From the NCBI RefSeq assembly GCF_000284375.1, contig NC_017249.1:5062001-5126000 (forward strand): a stretch of 64,000 bases of DNA, in the 5' to 3' direction. Source of the DNA: Bradyrhizobium japonicum USDA 6. GTDB taxonomy: Bacteria; Pseudomonadota; Alphaproteobacteria; Rhizobiales; Xanthobacteraceae. The notes below the pieces were generated by a model. It did not search any database and had not been told where the DNA came from. It saw only the letters and a list, made by a program, of their open reading frames with translations. The translations under genes were made by a program, and so were the position numbers. Shown here piece by piece: positions 8,781-17,663 of the stretch (position 1 is the first letter of the stretch; each line of letters opens with the position of its first letter).

Positions 8781-10385
8781 ATGTTGTATTTCACGCGGTG
8801 GAAGGCGCTCGGGATTATCCTGACGGCGCTGATCGTGTGCCTCTGCGCGGTGCCGAACTTCTTCCCCGAGGCGCAGGTCAAGACCTGGCCCGCCTGGGCG
8901 CAGCGCCGGCTCGTGCTCGGCCTCGACCTCCAGGGCGGCTCCTACCTGCTGCTCGAGGTCGATTCCAGCTATGTGAAGAAGGAGAGGCTGGACCAGGTCC
9001 GCGACGACGTCCGCCGGACGCTGCGCGATGCCAAGATCGGATTCACCGGCGGCGTGACCGTGCGCAACGACGCGGCCGAGGTTCGCATCACCAAGGAATC
9101 CGACGTGCAGCCGGCGCTCGCCAAGCTGCGCGAGCTGTCCCAGCCACTGGGCGGACTGATGGGATCCAGCGGTCAGCGCGACCTCGAGGTGACCGATGCC
9201 GGCGGCGGCGTGATCCGCCTGACGATTCCGCAGGCTGCGATGCTCGACCGCATGCGCAAGACGATCGAGCAGTCGATCCAGATCGTCGAGCGCCGCGTCA
9301 ACGAGCTCGGCACCGTCGAGCCCGTCATCCAGCGCCAGGGCAACGACCGCATCCTGGTGCAGGTCCCCGGTCTTCAGGATCCGACCCGCCTGAAGGAATT
9401 GCTCGGCAAGACCGCGAAGATGGAATTCCGCATGGTCGATACGTCCGTGCCGCCGGATCAGGCGCAGCAGGGACGGTTGCCGCCGGAATCCGAACTGCTG
9501 ATGAGCGCCTCGCCACCGCCCACGCCCTATGTGGTCAAGAAGCAGGTGCTGGTCGCCGGTGGCGACCTGACCGACGCCCAGGCGAGCTTCGACCAGCGCA
9601 CGGGTGAGCCGGTCGTCAGCTTCAAGTTCAACACCTCGGGCGCGCGCAAGTTCGCGCAGGCCACGCAGGAAAACGTCGGGCTGCCCTTCGCGATCGTGCT
9701 CGACAACAAGGTGATCTCGGCGCCCGTCATCCGCGAGCCCATCACCGGTGGCCAGGGCCAGATCTCCGGCAATTTCACGGTGCAATCGGCCAACGATCTC
9801 GCGATCCTCTTGCGCGCCGGCGCGTTGCCGGCGCCGCTCACGGTGGTCGAGGAACGCACCGTCGGTCCGGGCCTCGGCCAGGACTCGATCGAGAAGGGTG
9901 AGCTTGCGGCCTATGTCGGCTCGATCCTGGTCATCATCTTCATGCTGCTGACCTACCGGCTGTTCGGGGTGTTCGCGAACATCGCGGTGGCGATCAACGT
10001 CGCCATGATCTTCGGCCTGTTGTCGCTGCTCAACGCCACGCTGACGTTGCCCGGCATCGCCGGCATCGTGCTCACCGTCGGCATCGCGGTCGACTCCAAC
10101 GTGCTGATCTACGAGCGCATCCGTGAGGAGCTGCGGGGCGGCCGCAATGCGATTTCGGCGATCGACGCCGGATTCAAGCGGGCGCTTGCGACCATCCTCG
10201 ATTCCAACATCACCACCTTCATTGCCGCCGCCGTGCTGTTCTACATCGGCACCGGCCCGGTGCGCGGCTTTGCCGTGACGCTCGGCATCGGCATCATCAC
10301 CACGGTGTTCACCGCCTTCACGCTGACCCGGCTGATCGTGGCCTGGTGGGTGCGGTGGAAGCGGCCGCAGAGCGTGCCGATCTAG
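8781..10385 (+). CDS. secD: protein translocase subunit SecD
   Basis: 534-residue membrane protein that with SecF uses proton-motive force to complete Sec-dependent export. An N-terminal helix is followed by the conserved GLDLQGGSYLLLEV stretch, a large periplasmic P1 region with QSIQIVERRVNELG, and five C-terminal membrane helices from about residue 375 with IAVDSNVLIYERIREE. Length matches single-chain SecD. secF begins 11 bases after its stop. Confidence 0.97.
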   Translation: MLYFTRWKALGIILTALIVCLCAVPNFFPEAQVKTWPAWAQRRLVLGLDLQGGSYLLLEVDSSYVKKERLDQVRDDVRRTLRDAKIGFTGGVTVRNDAAEVRITKESDVQPALAKLRELSQPLGGLMGSSGQRDLEVTDAGGGVIRLTIPQAAMLDRMRKTIEQSIQIVERRVNELGTVEPVIQRQGNDRILVQVPGLQDPTRLKELLGKTAKMEFRMVDTSVPPDQAQQGRLPPESELLMSASPPPTPYVVKKQVLVAGGDLTDAQASFDQRTGEPVVSFKFNTSGARKFAQATQENVGLPFAIVLDNKVISAPVIREPITGGQGQISGNFTVQSANDLAILLRAGALPAPLTVVEERTVGPGLGQDSIEKGELAAYVGSILVIIFMLLTYRLFGVFANIAVAINVAMIFGLLSLLNATLTLPGIAGIVLTVGIAVDSNVLIYERIREELRGGRNAISAIDAGFKRALATILDSNITTFIAAAVLFYIGTGPVRGFAVTLGIGIITTVFTAFTLTRLIVAWWVRWKRPQSVPI

Positions 10386-10396
10386 GAGCTAAGACC

Positions 10397-11617
10397 GTGA
10401 CTCACTACGTTCTCATCGGGCTTGGCATTCTCATTGCCGTTCTCACCGTGGTCGCAGCGCTCGGGCTGCTGCCTTCGCTGCGCATCGTCCCGGACGATAC
10501 GCATTTCGACTTCACGCGCTTCCGCCGGATCAGCTTCCCGATCTCGGCGGCGCTGTCGATCGTCGCGATCACGCTGTTCTTCACCCATGGCCTGAATTTC
10601 GGCATCGATTTCCGCGGCGGCACTTTGCTGGAAGTGCAGGCCAAGTCCGGCGTCGCCGACATCGCCGCGATGCGCACGACGCTCGATGGCTTGCGTCTCG
10701 GCGAGGTCCAGCTGCAGCAGTTCGGCGGCCCCGAGAACGTCCTGATCCGCGTCGCGGAGCAGCCGGGCGGCGACGCCGCCCAGCAGGAAGCCGTGCAGAA
10801 GGTGCGCGGTGCGCTCGGCGATTCCGTCGAATATCGCCGCGTCGAGGTGGTGGGACCGCGCGTTTCCGGCGAGCTGCTGGCCTACGGCATGCTCGGCCTG
10901 ATGCTCGCGATCGTCTCGATCCTGATCTACCTCTGGTTCCGCTTCGAATGGCAGTTCGCGCTCGGCGCCATGATCGCCAACGTGCACGACATCGTGCTGA
11001 CGATCGGCTTCATGTCGATCAGCCAGGTCGATTTCGACCTGACCAGCATCGCGGCCCTTCTGACCATTCTGGGCTACTCGCTCAACGACACAGTCGTCAT
11101 CTACGACCGTATCCGCGAAATGCTGCGCCGCTACAAGAAGATGCCGATGCCGCAGCTGCTCAACGAGTCGATCAATTCGACCCTGTCGCGCTCGATCATC
11201 ACCCACTTCACCGTGACGTTGGCGCTGCTGGCTCTGCTGCTGTTCGGCGGCCATGCCATCCACAGCTTCACGGCGGTGATGATGTTCGGCGTGGTGCTGG
11301 TCGGCACCTATACCTCGATCTTCATCGCGGCCCCGATCCTGATCTATCTCGGCGTCGGCGAGCATCGCGAAGATGCGCCCGATACGGCTACGCCCGCGAA
11401 GAAAACAAGGCATGATCCGAACCGCGTGCCCTCGCAGGCGTTTGCGAGGGCAGTAAGCTCATTCGGACGAAGCACATGGCCGGCGATCCCAACGCACCGC
11501 ATTTTCCCCGCTCGGCGCCGATCGAAGCCTATGGTAAGGGCGGCTTCGCCTTTACCGGCATGTCGCATCGGGGATCGCTGCTCTGCCTGCCCGACGCGAT
11601 CTGGGCCTGGGACGTGA
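10397..11617 (+). CDS. secF: protein translocase subunit SecF (3' end suspect)
   Basis: Partner of SecD. The GTG at 10397 has AGGAG 8 bases upstream; in-frame codons back to 10346 overlap secD and are rejected. Family motifs include FGIDFRGGTLLEVQ near the N-terminus and GYSLNDTVVIYDRIRE in the membrane domain. After AKK at about 11400 the frame runs on for roughly 70 unusual residues and overlaps the next gene by 142 bases. One extra A in the A4 run at 11402-11405 would give AKKNKA and stop at 11415, just before a 9-bp hairpin. I think the native end is 11415 and that a base is missing in this sequence or strain. Confidence 0.92.
   Translation: MTHYVLIGLGILIAVLTVVAALGLLPSLRIVPDDTHFDFTRFRRISFPISAALSIVAITLFFTHGLNFGIDFRGGTLLEVQAKSGVADIAAMRTTLDGLRLGEVQLQQFGGPENVLIRVAEQPGGDAAQQEAVQKVRGALGDSVEYRRVEVVGPRVSGELLAYGMLGLMLAIVSILIYLWFRFEWQFALGAMIANVHDIVLTIGFMSISQVDFDLTSIAALLTILGYSLNDTVVIYDRIREMLRRYKKMPMPQLLNESINSTLSRSIITHFTVTLALLALLLFGGHAIHSFTAVMMFGVVLVGTYTSIFIAAPILIYLGVGEHREDAPDTATPAKKTRHDPNRVPSQAFARAVSSFGRSTWPAIPTHRIFPARRRSKPMVRAASPLPACRIGDRCSACPTRSGPGT
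11428..11451 (+). terminator. hairpin after the probable secF end
   Basis: A perfect 9-bp stem (GCCCTCGCA / TGCGAGGGC) with a 6-base loop. It lies inside the extended secF frame but between the alternative secF stop (11415) and the next start (11476), as expected for an intergenic element. No T tract. Confidence 0.5.
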
Positions 11618-11859
11618 CGGACCCGACGAAGATCGACCGCTATTCGCTGGATCGCGTCTTCACGGCGGCCAACAGCATCGACACGCTTCTGATCGGCACC
11701 GGAACCGGCGTCTGGCTGCCGCCGCCGGACCTGCGGCAGGCGCTGAAGGCGGTGAGGGTGGTGCTGGATACGATGCAGACCGGTCCCGCCGTGCGCACCT
11801 ACAACATCATGATCGGCGAGCGGCGCCGCGTCGCGGCCGCGCTGATCGCCGTGCCATGA
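11476..11859 (+). CDS. Mth938-like domain protein (NDUFAF3-type)
   Basis: 127-residue small cytoplasmic protein of the Mth938 (DUF498) family. Visible features are an N-terminal IEAYGKGGFAFTG strand pair, a central DTLLIGTG turn, and a C-terminal RTYNIMIGERRRVAAALIAV segment typical of the fold. The eukaryotic counterpart NDUFAF3 assists assembly of respiratory complex I. Its stop overlaps the start of the next gene by 4 bases, and that gene is NDUFAF6-like. A complex I role in this organism is inference. Confidence 0.85.
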   Translation: MAGDPNAPHFPRSAPIEAYGKGGFAFTGMSHRGSLLCLPDAIWAWDVTDPTKIDRYSLDRVFTAANSIDTLLIGTGTGVWLPPPDLRQALKAVRVVLDTMQTGPAVRTYNIMIGERRRVAAALIAVP

Positions 11860-12719
11860 GCAGCGCTGCGCCTCCGGCCGATTCCGTCACCTTCTGCGCC
11901 GGCCTCGTGCGCAGCCATGACTTTCCGCGCTATGCCGCAACGCTGTTTGCGCCGGCCGCCGAGCGCCAGGCGCTGCTGGCGCTCTATGCCTTCAATGTCG
12001 AGATCGTCCGCGTCCGCGACCAGGTGAGCCAGCCCTTGCCCGGCGAAATCCGCCTGCAATGGTGGACCGACATGCTGTCGGGCCATGTCCACGGCAGCGC
12101 CGAGGGCAATCCGGTGGCGGCAGAGCTATTGCGCGCGATCCGCGATTTCGACCTGCCGGTCGAGCCGTTGTCGCTGCTCGCCGACGAACATCAGTTCGAT
12201 CTCTACAACGATCCGATGCCGACCATGGCCGCTCTGGAGGGCTATCTGGACGCGACCTGTTCGGCATTGTTTGGCCTCGCGGCGCGGGTCATGGCGCCAC
12301 CTTCGGAGGCGGCCGAGCATGTCGCAAGGCATGCAGGGCTCGCCCAGGGCATCGCGCAGGTGATCGCGAATCTGCCGCGCGACTCGGCGCACCGGCAACT
12401 GTTCCTGCCGCAGCAGCTGCTGGCGGCCCATGGCTGCCAGATGGAGGACGTGTTCGCCGGCAAGGAGACGCCGAATCTGCATGCGGTGCTCAGCCAGCTC
12501 GTGGGCGAAGCCGAGCAGCATTTGACGACGGCCTTGTCGCTGTTGCCGGAGGTGCCGGCGCCGGCACGGCCATCGTTTCTGCTGCTGAGCCAGGTGCGGG
12601 GTGACCTCAAGCGCCTGTCGCAACCCGGGCGCAATCCGTTTGCGCCGCAGCCCCCGTCGCGGCTGCACACGCTGTGGACGCTGTGGCGGGCTTCACGTTC
12701 TCGGGAATTTACCAAATAG
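11856..12719 (+). CDS. squalene/phytoene synthase-like protein (NDUFAF6-type)
   Basis: 287-residue protein of the squalene/phytoene synthase superfamily. ATGA overlap with the Mth938 gene indicates translational coupling. Conserved pieces include RYAATLFAP, LLALYAFNVEIVRVRDQV, EIRLQWWTD and ADEHQFDLYND. The paired DDxxD-type prenyl-diphosphate motifs of true synthases are not present, so a non-catalytic role like that of the complex I assembly factor NDUFAF6 is more likely than terpene synthesis. Confidence 0.82.
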   Translation: MSSAAPPADSVTFCAGLVRSHDFPRYAATLFAPAAERQALLALYAFNVEIVRVRDQVSQPLPGEIRLQWWTDMLSGHVHGSAEGNPVAAELLRAIRDFDLPVEPLSLLADEHQFDLYNDPMPTMAALEGYLDATCSALFGLAARVMAPPSEAAEHVARHAGLAQGIAQVIANLPRDSAHRQLFLPQQLLAAHGCQMEDVFAGKETPNLHAVLSQLVGEAEQHLTTALSLLPEVPAPARPSFLLLSQVRGDLKRLSQPGRNPFAPQPPSRLHTLWTLWRASRSREFTK

Positions 12720-12764
12720 CGGCCGGCTTATCGCCTCAAACGGCCAAATGCTCTATGCTGTCCT

Positions 12765-14009
12765 ATGGCTGAGTTGTCCCAAAACACGTCCCCCAATCTC
12801 GGCGGCTTGCCGGTCGCTCTGGGCGACATTCATGCCGCCGCCGATATCATCCGCGGCGCCGTCGTCGAGACGCCGTGCAGCTACAGCCGCACGCTGAGCA
12901 ACATTTGCGGCTGCGACATCTGGCTGAAGTTCGAAAATCTCCAGTTCACCTCCTCGTTCAAGGAGCGGGGGGCGCTCAACCGGCTCACCGCGCTGACCCC
13001 GGAGGAGCGTGCGCGCGGCGTCATCGCGATGTCGGCGGGCAACCACGCGCAGGGCGTCGCCTATCACGCCAAGCGGCTCGGCATTCCCGCCACCATCGTG
13101 ATGCCGGTCGGCACGCCAATGGTGAAGGTCGAGAACACCAAGCACCACGGCGCCGAGGTGGTGGTGACGGGCGCGACGCTGGAGGAGGCGGCCGCCTATG
13201 CGCGCAGCCATGGCGAGGCCCGTGGCATGATCTTCGTCCACCCCTACGACGACCCGCTCGTCATCGCGGGGCAGGGCACTGTCGGGCTCGAAATGCTGAA
13301 GGCGGTGCCGGAGCTCGACACGCTGGTGGTCCCGATCGGCGGCGGCGGCCTTATCAGCGGCATCAGCATTGCCGCGAAATCGATCAAGCCGACGGTGCGG
13401 ATTCTTGGCGTCGAGGCGTGGCTCTACCCCTCGATGTACAACGCCATCCATGACGGCAATCTGCCGGCGCGCGGCGACACGCTCGCCGAAGGCATCGCGG
13501 TGAAATCGCCGGGCAAGATCACGACCGAGATCGTCCGCCGCCTCGTCGACGACATCGCGCTGGTGAACGAAGCCGAGCTCGAGCGTGCGGTCGCGACCCT
13601 GATCTCGATCGAGAAGACCGTCGTCGAGGGCGCCGGCGCCGCCGGACTTGCCGCGCTGATGTCCGATACGTCCCGCTTTGCCGGCCAGAAGGTTGGCCTC
13701 GTCCTGAGCGGCGGCAACATCGACACGCGGCTGATCGCCTCCGTCCTGACGCGTGAGCTGGCGCGCGAGGGGCGGCTGACCCAGCTGTCGCTCGATATCC
13801 CCGATCGGCCGGGGCAATTGGCTGCCGTCGCCTCACTGCTGGCCGAGGCCGGCGCCAACATCATCGAGGTCTCGCATCAGCGCACCTTCTCGGATCTGCC
13901 GGCCAAGGCGACGCTGCTTCAGCTCGTCATCGAAACCCGCGACAGCGCGCATCTCGACGAGGTGATGGCCAAGCTCGGCGCATCCGGCTTGAGCGCGCGC
14001 TGTACCTGA
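12765..14009 (+). CDS. ilvA: threonine ammonia-lyase with C-terminal ACT domain
   Basis: 414-residue PLP enzyme converting threonine to 2-oxobutanoate and ammonia, the first step to isoleucine or in threonine breakdown. PLP lysine K66 lies in SSFKERGA; the phosphate-binding loop is IGGGGLISG. After about residue 335 a single ACT domain (LDIPDRPGQLAAVASLL) suggests allosteric control. It could serve either catabolism or isoleucine synthesis. It converges with the next gene, with 11 bases between stops. Confidence 0.9.
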   Translation: MAELSQNTSPNLGGLPVALGDIHAAADIIRGAVVETPCSYSRTLSNICGCDIWLKFENLQFTSSFKERGALNRLTALTPEERARGVIAMSAGNHAQGVAYHAKRLGIPATIVMPVGTPMVKVENTKHHGAEVVVTGATLEEAAAYARSHGEARGMIFVHPYDDPLVIAGQGTVGLEMLKAVPELDTLVVPIGGGGLISGISIAAKSIKPTVRILGVEAWLYPSMYNAIHDGNLPARGDTLAEGIAVKSPGKITTEIVRRLVDDIALVNEAELERAVATLISIEKTVVEGAGAAGLAALMSDTSRFAGQKVGLVLSGGNIDTRLIASVLTRELAREGRLTQLSLDIPDRPGQLAAVASLLAEAGANIIEVSHQRTFSDLPAKATLLQLVIETRDSAHLDEVMAKLGASGLSARCT

Positions 14010-14020
14010 GCGGCGCGCCA

Positions 14021-15232
14021 CTATCGCGGCGCCAAACCCGCGAGGTGGCCGATCAGCCGGTCGATCTCGGCTTCCGTATTGTAGTAATGCGGGGAGGCCC
14101 GCACGACCGGCGGCAGCGAGCGGATCTCGGCATCGATGCGGGTGCTCGCCGGATCTGAAGCGCCGATGGTGATGCCCGCTGCAGCGGCGCGGCTGACGAT
14201 GGCGTCCGCCTCATACCCATCCATCGTGAAGCTGACGATGGCGCCCGGCGTGCGGCCGAGGTCGCGAATGGCGATGCCACGAATGGGCGCAAGGCCGCTG
14301 CGAAGTCGGTCCGCAAGCAGCCGGCAGCGCTGTTCGATCGGGCCGAGACCGATATCGAGCGCGTAGTCGACGGCGGCTCCGAGACCGAGCCGCGCTGCGT
14401 AATTGTTCTCCCAGGTCTCGAAACGGCGCGCGTCGTCACGCAACCGATATTCATCGCGCGAGACCCAGGGCGCGGCAAAGTGATCGATCATCGGCGGCTC
14501 GAGCCGTTGTAGCAGCTCGCGGCGGACGTAGAGAAAGCCCGTGCCGCGCGGGCCGCGGAGGAATTTGCGCCCCGTCGCCGACAACATGTCACAGCCGATG
14601 GCTTCGACGTCGACCGTCATCTGGCCGACCGCCTGGCAGGCGTCGAGCAGATAGGGAATCCCGTGCGCCCGCGCGATCTTGCCGATCGCCGCCGCGGGAT
14701 TGACCAATCCACCATTGGTCGGGACCCAGGTGATGGCGATCAGCTTCACGCGCTCGTCGATCATGCGCTCGAGCGCGTGGACGTCGAGCTCGCCGCTGGC
14801 ATCGCTCGGCACGACATCGATGATCGCGCCCGTGCGCCTTGCGACCTGAAGAAACGCGACGTAGTTGGCAGCGTATTCCGCTTCGGCGGTCAGGATCCGA
14901 TCGCCATGGCGAAACGGAAGCGCGTAGAACGCCATCTGCCAGGCAATTGTCGCGTTCTCCATGAGGGCGATCTCATCGGGCGCGCCATTCAGAATGCGCG
15001 CTACGGAGCCGTAGACCGCATCGAGCCGATCGGCCTCGCGGTCGGCGGCGGCATAACCTCCGATCTCGCCCTCCAGGTCGATGTGGTCCTTCATTGCCGC
15101 GACGACGGCAGTTGGCATGAGGGCCGCGCCGGCATTGTGGAGATAAGCGAGGCGGGAGGCGGCCGGGGTGTCGGAACGTATCCGGTCGATGTCGATCAAG
15201 TGCGGTCTCCGCGTCTGCTGTCCCGATCCCAT
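14021..15232 (-). CDS. class V aminotransferase / cysteine-desulfurase-like PLP enzyme
   Basis: 403-residue fold-type I PLP enzyme. D197 in LLDACQ binds the pyridine nitrogen and K223 in SATGRKFLRGPRG is the predicted Schiff-base lysine. AYLHNAGAALMP near residue 29 is the usual family N-terminus. The substrate is unassigned; the family includes cysteine desulfurases, isopenicillin N epimerase-like proteins and EgtE-type lyases. It is divergent from the LysR gene at 15400, which may regulate it. Confidence 0.82.
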   Translation of the reverse strand: MGSGQQTRRPHLIDIDRIRSDTPAASRLAYLHNAGAALMPTAVVAAMKDHIDLEGEIGGYAAADREADRLDAVYGSVARILNGAPDEIALMENATIAWQMAFYALPFRHGDRILTAEAEYAANYVAFLQVARRTGAIIDVVPSDASGELDVHALERMIDERVKLIAITWVPTNGGLVNPAAAIGKIARAHGIPYLLDACQAVGQMTVDVEAIGCDMLSATGRKFLRGPRGTGFLYVRRELLQRLEPPMIDHFAAPWVSRDEYRLRDDARRFETWENNYAARLGLGAAVDYALDIGLGPIEQRCRLLADRLRSGLAPIRGIAIRDLGRTPGAIVSFTMDGYEADAIVSRAAAAGITIGASDPASTRIDAEIRSLPPVVRASPHYYNTEAEIDRLIGHLAGLAPR

Positions 15233-15274
15233 GAATTAGGCGCGTTGACGAGCGCGAGCAAGCTCATGTGCAGC

Positions 15275-15322
15275 TTGGAATAAAATGGCCGATTATTGCC
15301 TCGTCTTGGTATCGGATTCCAA
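15275..15322. promoter_or_regulatory. inverted repeat in the divergent aminotransferase/LysR region
   Basis: TTGGAAT (15275-15281) and ATTCCAA (15316-15322) form a 7-bp inverted repeat spaced by 34 bases in the only intergenic space between the two divergent genes. Candidate LysR-type site; not proven. Confidence 0.3.
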
Positions 15323-15399
15323 ATCGGCGGCCATTCTCCCTGAATTTTGAGAAACCCGGTGACTTCGAACGCTATATCTTCCCGGATTGGGAACAGACC

Positions 15400-16356
15400 A
15401 TGCAAGAGAAAACGCAATCCCGCTCAATGACCGGGACGCCCAGGACCAACATCACCCGACGGATCGACCTCACGACCCTCAGGCTGTTCATCGCCATCTG
15501 TGAGGAAGGCAATTTGACGCGCGCCTCGCAGCGCGAGGCGATCGCGCCCTCTGCTGTCAGCAAACGCATGCATGATCTCGAGGAGGTGCTCGAGGTCGCG
15601 CTGTTCGAGCGGCATCCGAACGGCATGGCGCTGACGCCGGCCGGTGAATCGCTGCTGCATCATGCGCGCGTGACGCTGCTCAACGTCGAGAAGATCGCCG
15701 TCGACATGGCCGAGCATGCGCGCGGCGTGCGCGGGCATGTGCGGATGCTGGCCAATCTGTCGTCGATCGTCGAATTCCTTCCCGACGATCTGCCCGGCTT
15801 CTTTCGCTCCCACGAGCTGGTGCGGCTCGATCTGCAGGAGCGTCCGAGCGCCGATGTCGTTCGCGGCGTCGAGGAGGGCGTGGCCGAAATCGGCATCTGC
15901 TCGGCCGACGTGTCGACGCGCGGGCTGGAGCGGTTCTCCTATCGGCGGGACCGCCTCGTCATCGTGGTGCGATCCGATCATCCGCTCGCGTCGGCAAGAG
16001 ACGTTTCGTTCGCCGACACACTCGACTACGACCATGTCGGCCTGTTTGCGACGAGCTCGATCTATCTGCGCTCGCAATACACCGCGCAGCAGATCGGCAA
16101 GTCGATCCGGTTGCGGGTCCACGTCCCGGGTTTTGATGCGGTGTGCCGGATGGTGCAGGCCGGCATGGGTATCGGCCTCATTCCCGACCGCGCGTTCCAG
16201 GTCCTCAGTCACGGCATGAACCTGACGGCCGTCGAGTTGAGCGACGACTGGGCTGATCGCGAACTGGTGCTGGTGGCCAGGGATCCCGCGGGACTGTCGG
16301 CGACGAGCCAGTTGATGCTCGATCATCTGCGATTGCCCGGAACCAAACCTCACTGA
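15400..16356 (+). CDS. LysR-family transcriptional regulator
   Basis: 318-residue regulator counted from ATG 15400; an ATG at 15427 is an alternative and an upstream in-frame start at 15268 has no ribosome site. N-terminal winged helix (LTTLRLFIAICEEGNLTRAS, AIAPSAVSKRMHDLEEVL) and C-terminal effector domain. It stands upstream of and codirectional with a CoA-transferase / lyase / MFS module and divergent from an aminotransferase, so either could be its target. The ligand is unknown. Confidence 0.88.
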   Translation: MQEKTQSRSMTGTPRTNITRRIDLTTLRLFIAICEEGNLTRASQREAIAPSAVSKRMHDLEEVLEVALFERHPNGMALTPAGESLLHHARVTLLNVEKIAVDMAEHARGVRGHVRMLANLSSIVEFLPDDLPGFFRSHELVRLDLQERPSADVVRGVEEGVAEIGICSADVSTRGLERFSYRRDRLVIVVRSDHPLASARDVSFADTLDYDHVGLFATSSIYLRSQYTAQQIGKSIRLRVHVPGFDAVCRMVQAGMGIGLIPDRAFQVLSHGMNLTAVELSDDWADRELVLVARDPAGLSATSQLMLDHLRLPGTKPH

Positions 16357-16469
16357 TTGCGGCCTTCGTACCGTTCGTCATCCGCGAACGCGTGTTCATC
16401 AAAGGATATTGGACTTAGGGCCCTGCGCTCGGCGACACCACGATCAAGGACGATCGAGGAGCGCCAGAC

Positions 16470-17663
16470 GTGGACGGACCATTATCCGGAATACGAGTCG
16501 TCGAACTCGGAACTTTGATCGCGGCACCATTTGCCGCGCGGCTCTTTGCCGAGTTCGGCGCCGAAGTCATCAAGATCGAGCAACCTGGCAGTGGCGATCC
16601 CCTGCGCAGATGGCGCAAGCTGCATCAGGGCACCTCGCTCTGGTGGTACCTGCAATCCCGCAACAAGAAGTCGATCGCGATTGATCTGAAATCGCCTGAC
16701 GGCCGCGACGTCGCGCTGCGGCTGGCCGCGCAAGCCGATGTCGTGATCGAGAATTTCAAGCCAGGGAGCCTCGAGAAGCTCGGCCTCGGGTGGGACGTGC
16801 TATCAAAGCTCAATCCGGACCTGACACTGGTCCGCATCTCCGGCTACGGGCAGACCGGCCCCTATCGCGACCGCTCCGGATTCGGCGCGATCGGCGAAGC
16901 TATGGGCGGGCTGCGCTTCACCACCGGCGATCCCGACAGCCCGCCGGCCCGGGTCGGCATCAGCATCGGCGACAGCCTTGCGTCGCTTCATGGTGTGATC
17001 GGCGCGCTGATGTCGCTGCTTCGTGTCAAGACGGGGCAGGGGCGAGGGCAGGTGGTCGACGTCTCGCTCTATGAGAGCGTGTTCAACCTGATGGAGAGTC
17101 TCGTCCCTGAATATGACCTCATGGGTCATGTCAGGACCCGCACCGGGGGCGCCCTGCCGGGCATCAGTCCATCCAATACATATCCCAGCTCCGACGGGCG
17201 CAATGTCGTGATCGCCGGCAACAGCGACGCGATCTTCAAGCGCTTGATGTTGGTCGTCGGGCGGCCGGACCTTGCCGACGATCCGGCCCTTGCCAGCAAT
17301 GACGGACGTGTCCGCAGCAACGCCTTGCTCGATGCTGCCATCACTGCATGGACCTCGGAGCGAACGATGGACGAGATCCTCGCTCACCTTGATGCGGCGG
17401 ATGTTCCCGCAGGCCGGATCTATTCTGTCGCGGACATCGTCGAGGACCCCCATTACGCCGCCCGCGACATGATCCTGCCGACCGAGCTGCCGGGCGACGT
17501 CACCGTGAAGATGCCGGGCATCGCGCCAAAGCTCTCCGACACGCCCGGCGCGGTCAGATGGCCGGGCCCGACGTTGGGACAGCATACCGATGAGGTGCTG
17601 AAAGGCCTTGGCTTGCAGGCAGGCGATATCGCGCAGCTGCGCAGAAGTGGAGCGGTCCGATGA
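16470..17663 (+). CDS. CaiB/BaiF (class III) CoA-transferase
   Basis: 397-residue enzyme moving CoA between acyl groups. GTG start at 16470 with GAGGAG about 8 bases upstream. Motifs run from SGIRVVELGTLIAAPFAARL through AEVIKIEQPGSGDPLR and NKKSIAIDLKS to FKPGSLEKLGLG; catalytic aspartate D168 lies in GISIGDSL. Its stop overlaps the start of the HMG-CoA lyase-like gene, so the pair is translationally coupled. It probably activates the carboxylic acid imported by the downstream MFS protein. Confidence 0.9.
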   Translation: MDGPLSGIRVVELGTLIAAPFAARLFAEFGAEVIKIEQPGSGDPLRRWRKLHQGTSLWWYLQSRNKKSIAIDLKSPDGRDVALRLAAQADVVIENFKPGSLEKLGLGWDVLSKLNPDLTLVRISGYGQTGPYRDRSGFGAIGEAMGGLRFTTGDPDSPPARVGISIGDSLASLHGVIGALMSLLRVKTGQGRGQVVDVSLYESVFNLMESLVPEYDLMGHVRTRTGGALPGISPSNTYPSSDGRNVVIAGNSDAIFKRLMLVVGRPDLADDPALASNDGRVRSNALLDAAITAWTSERTMDEILAHLDAADVPAGRIYSVADIVEDPHYAARDMILPTELPGDVTVKMPGIAPKLSDTPGAVRWPGPTLGQHTDEVLKGLGLQAGDIAQLRRSGAVR

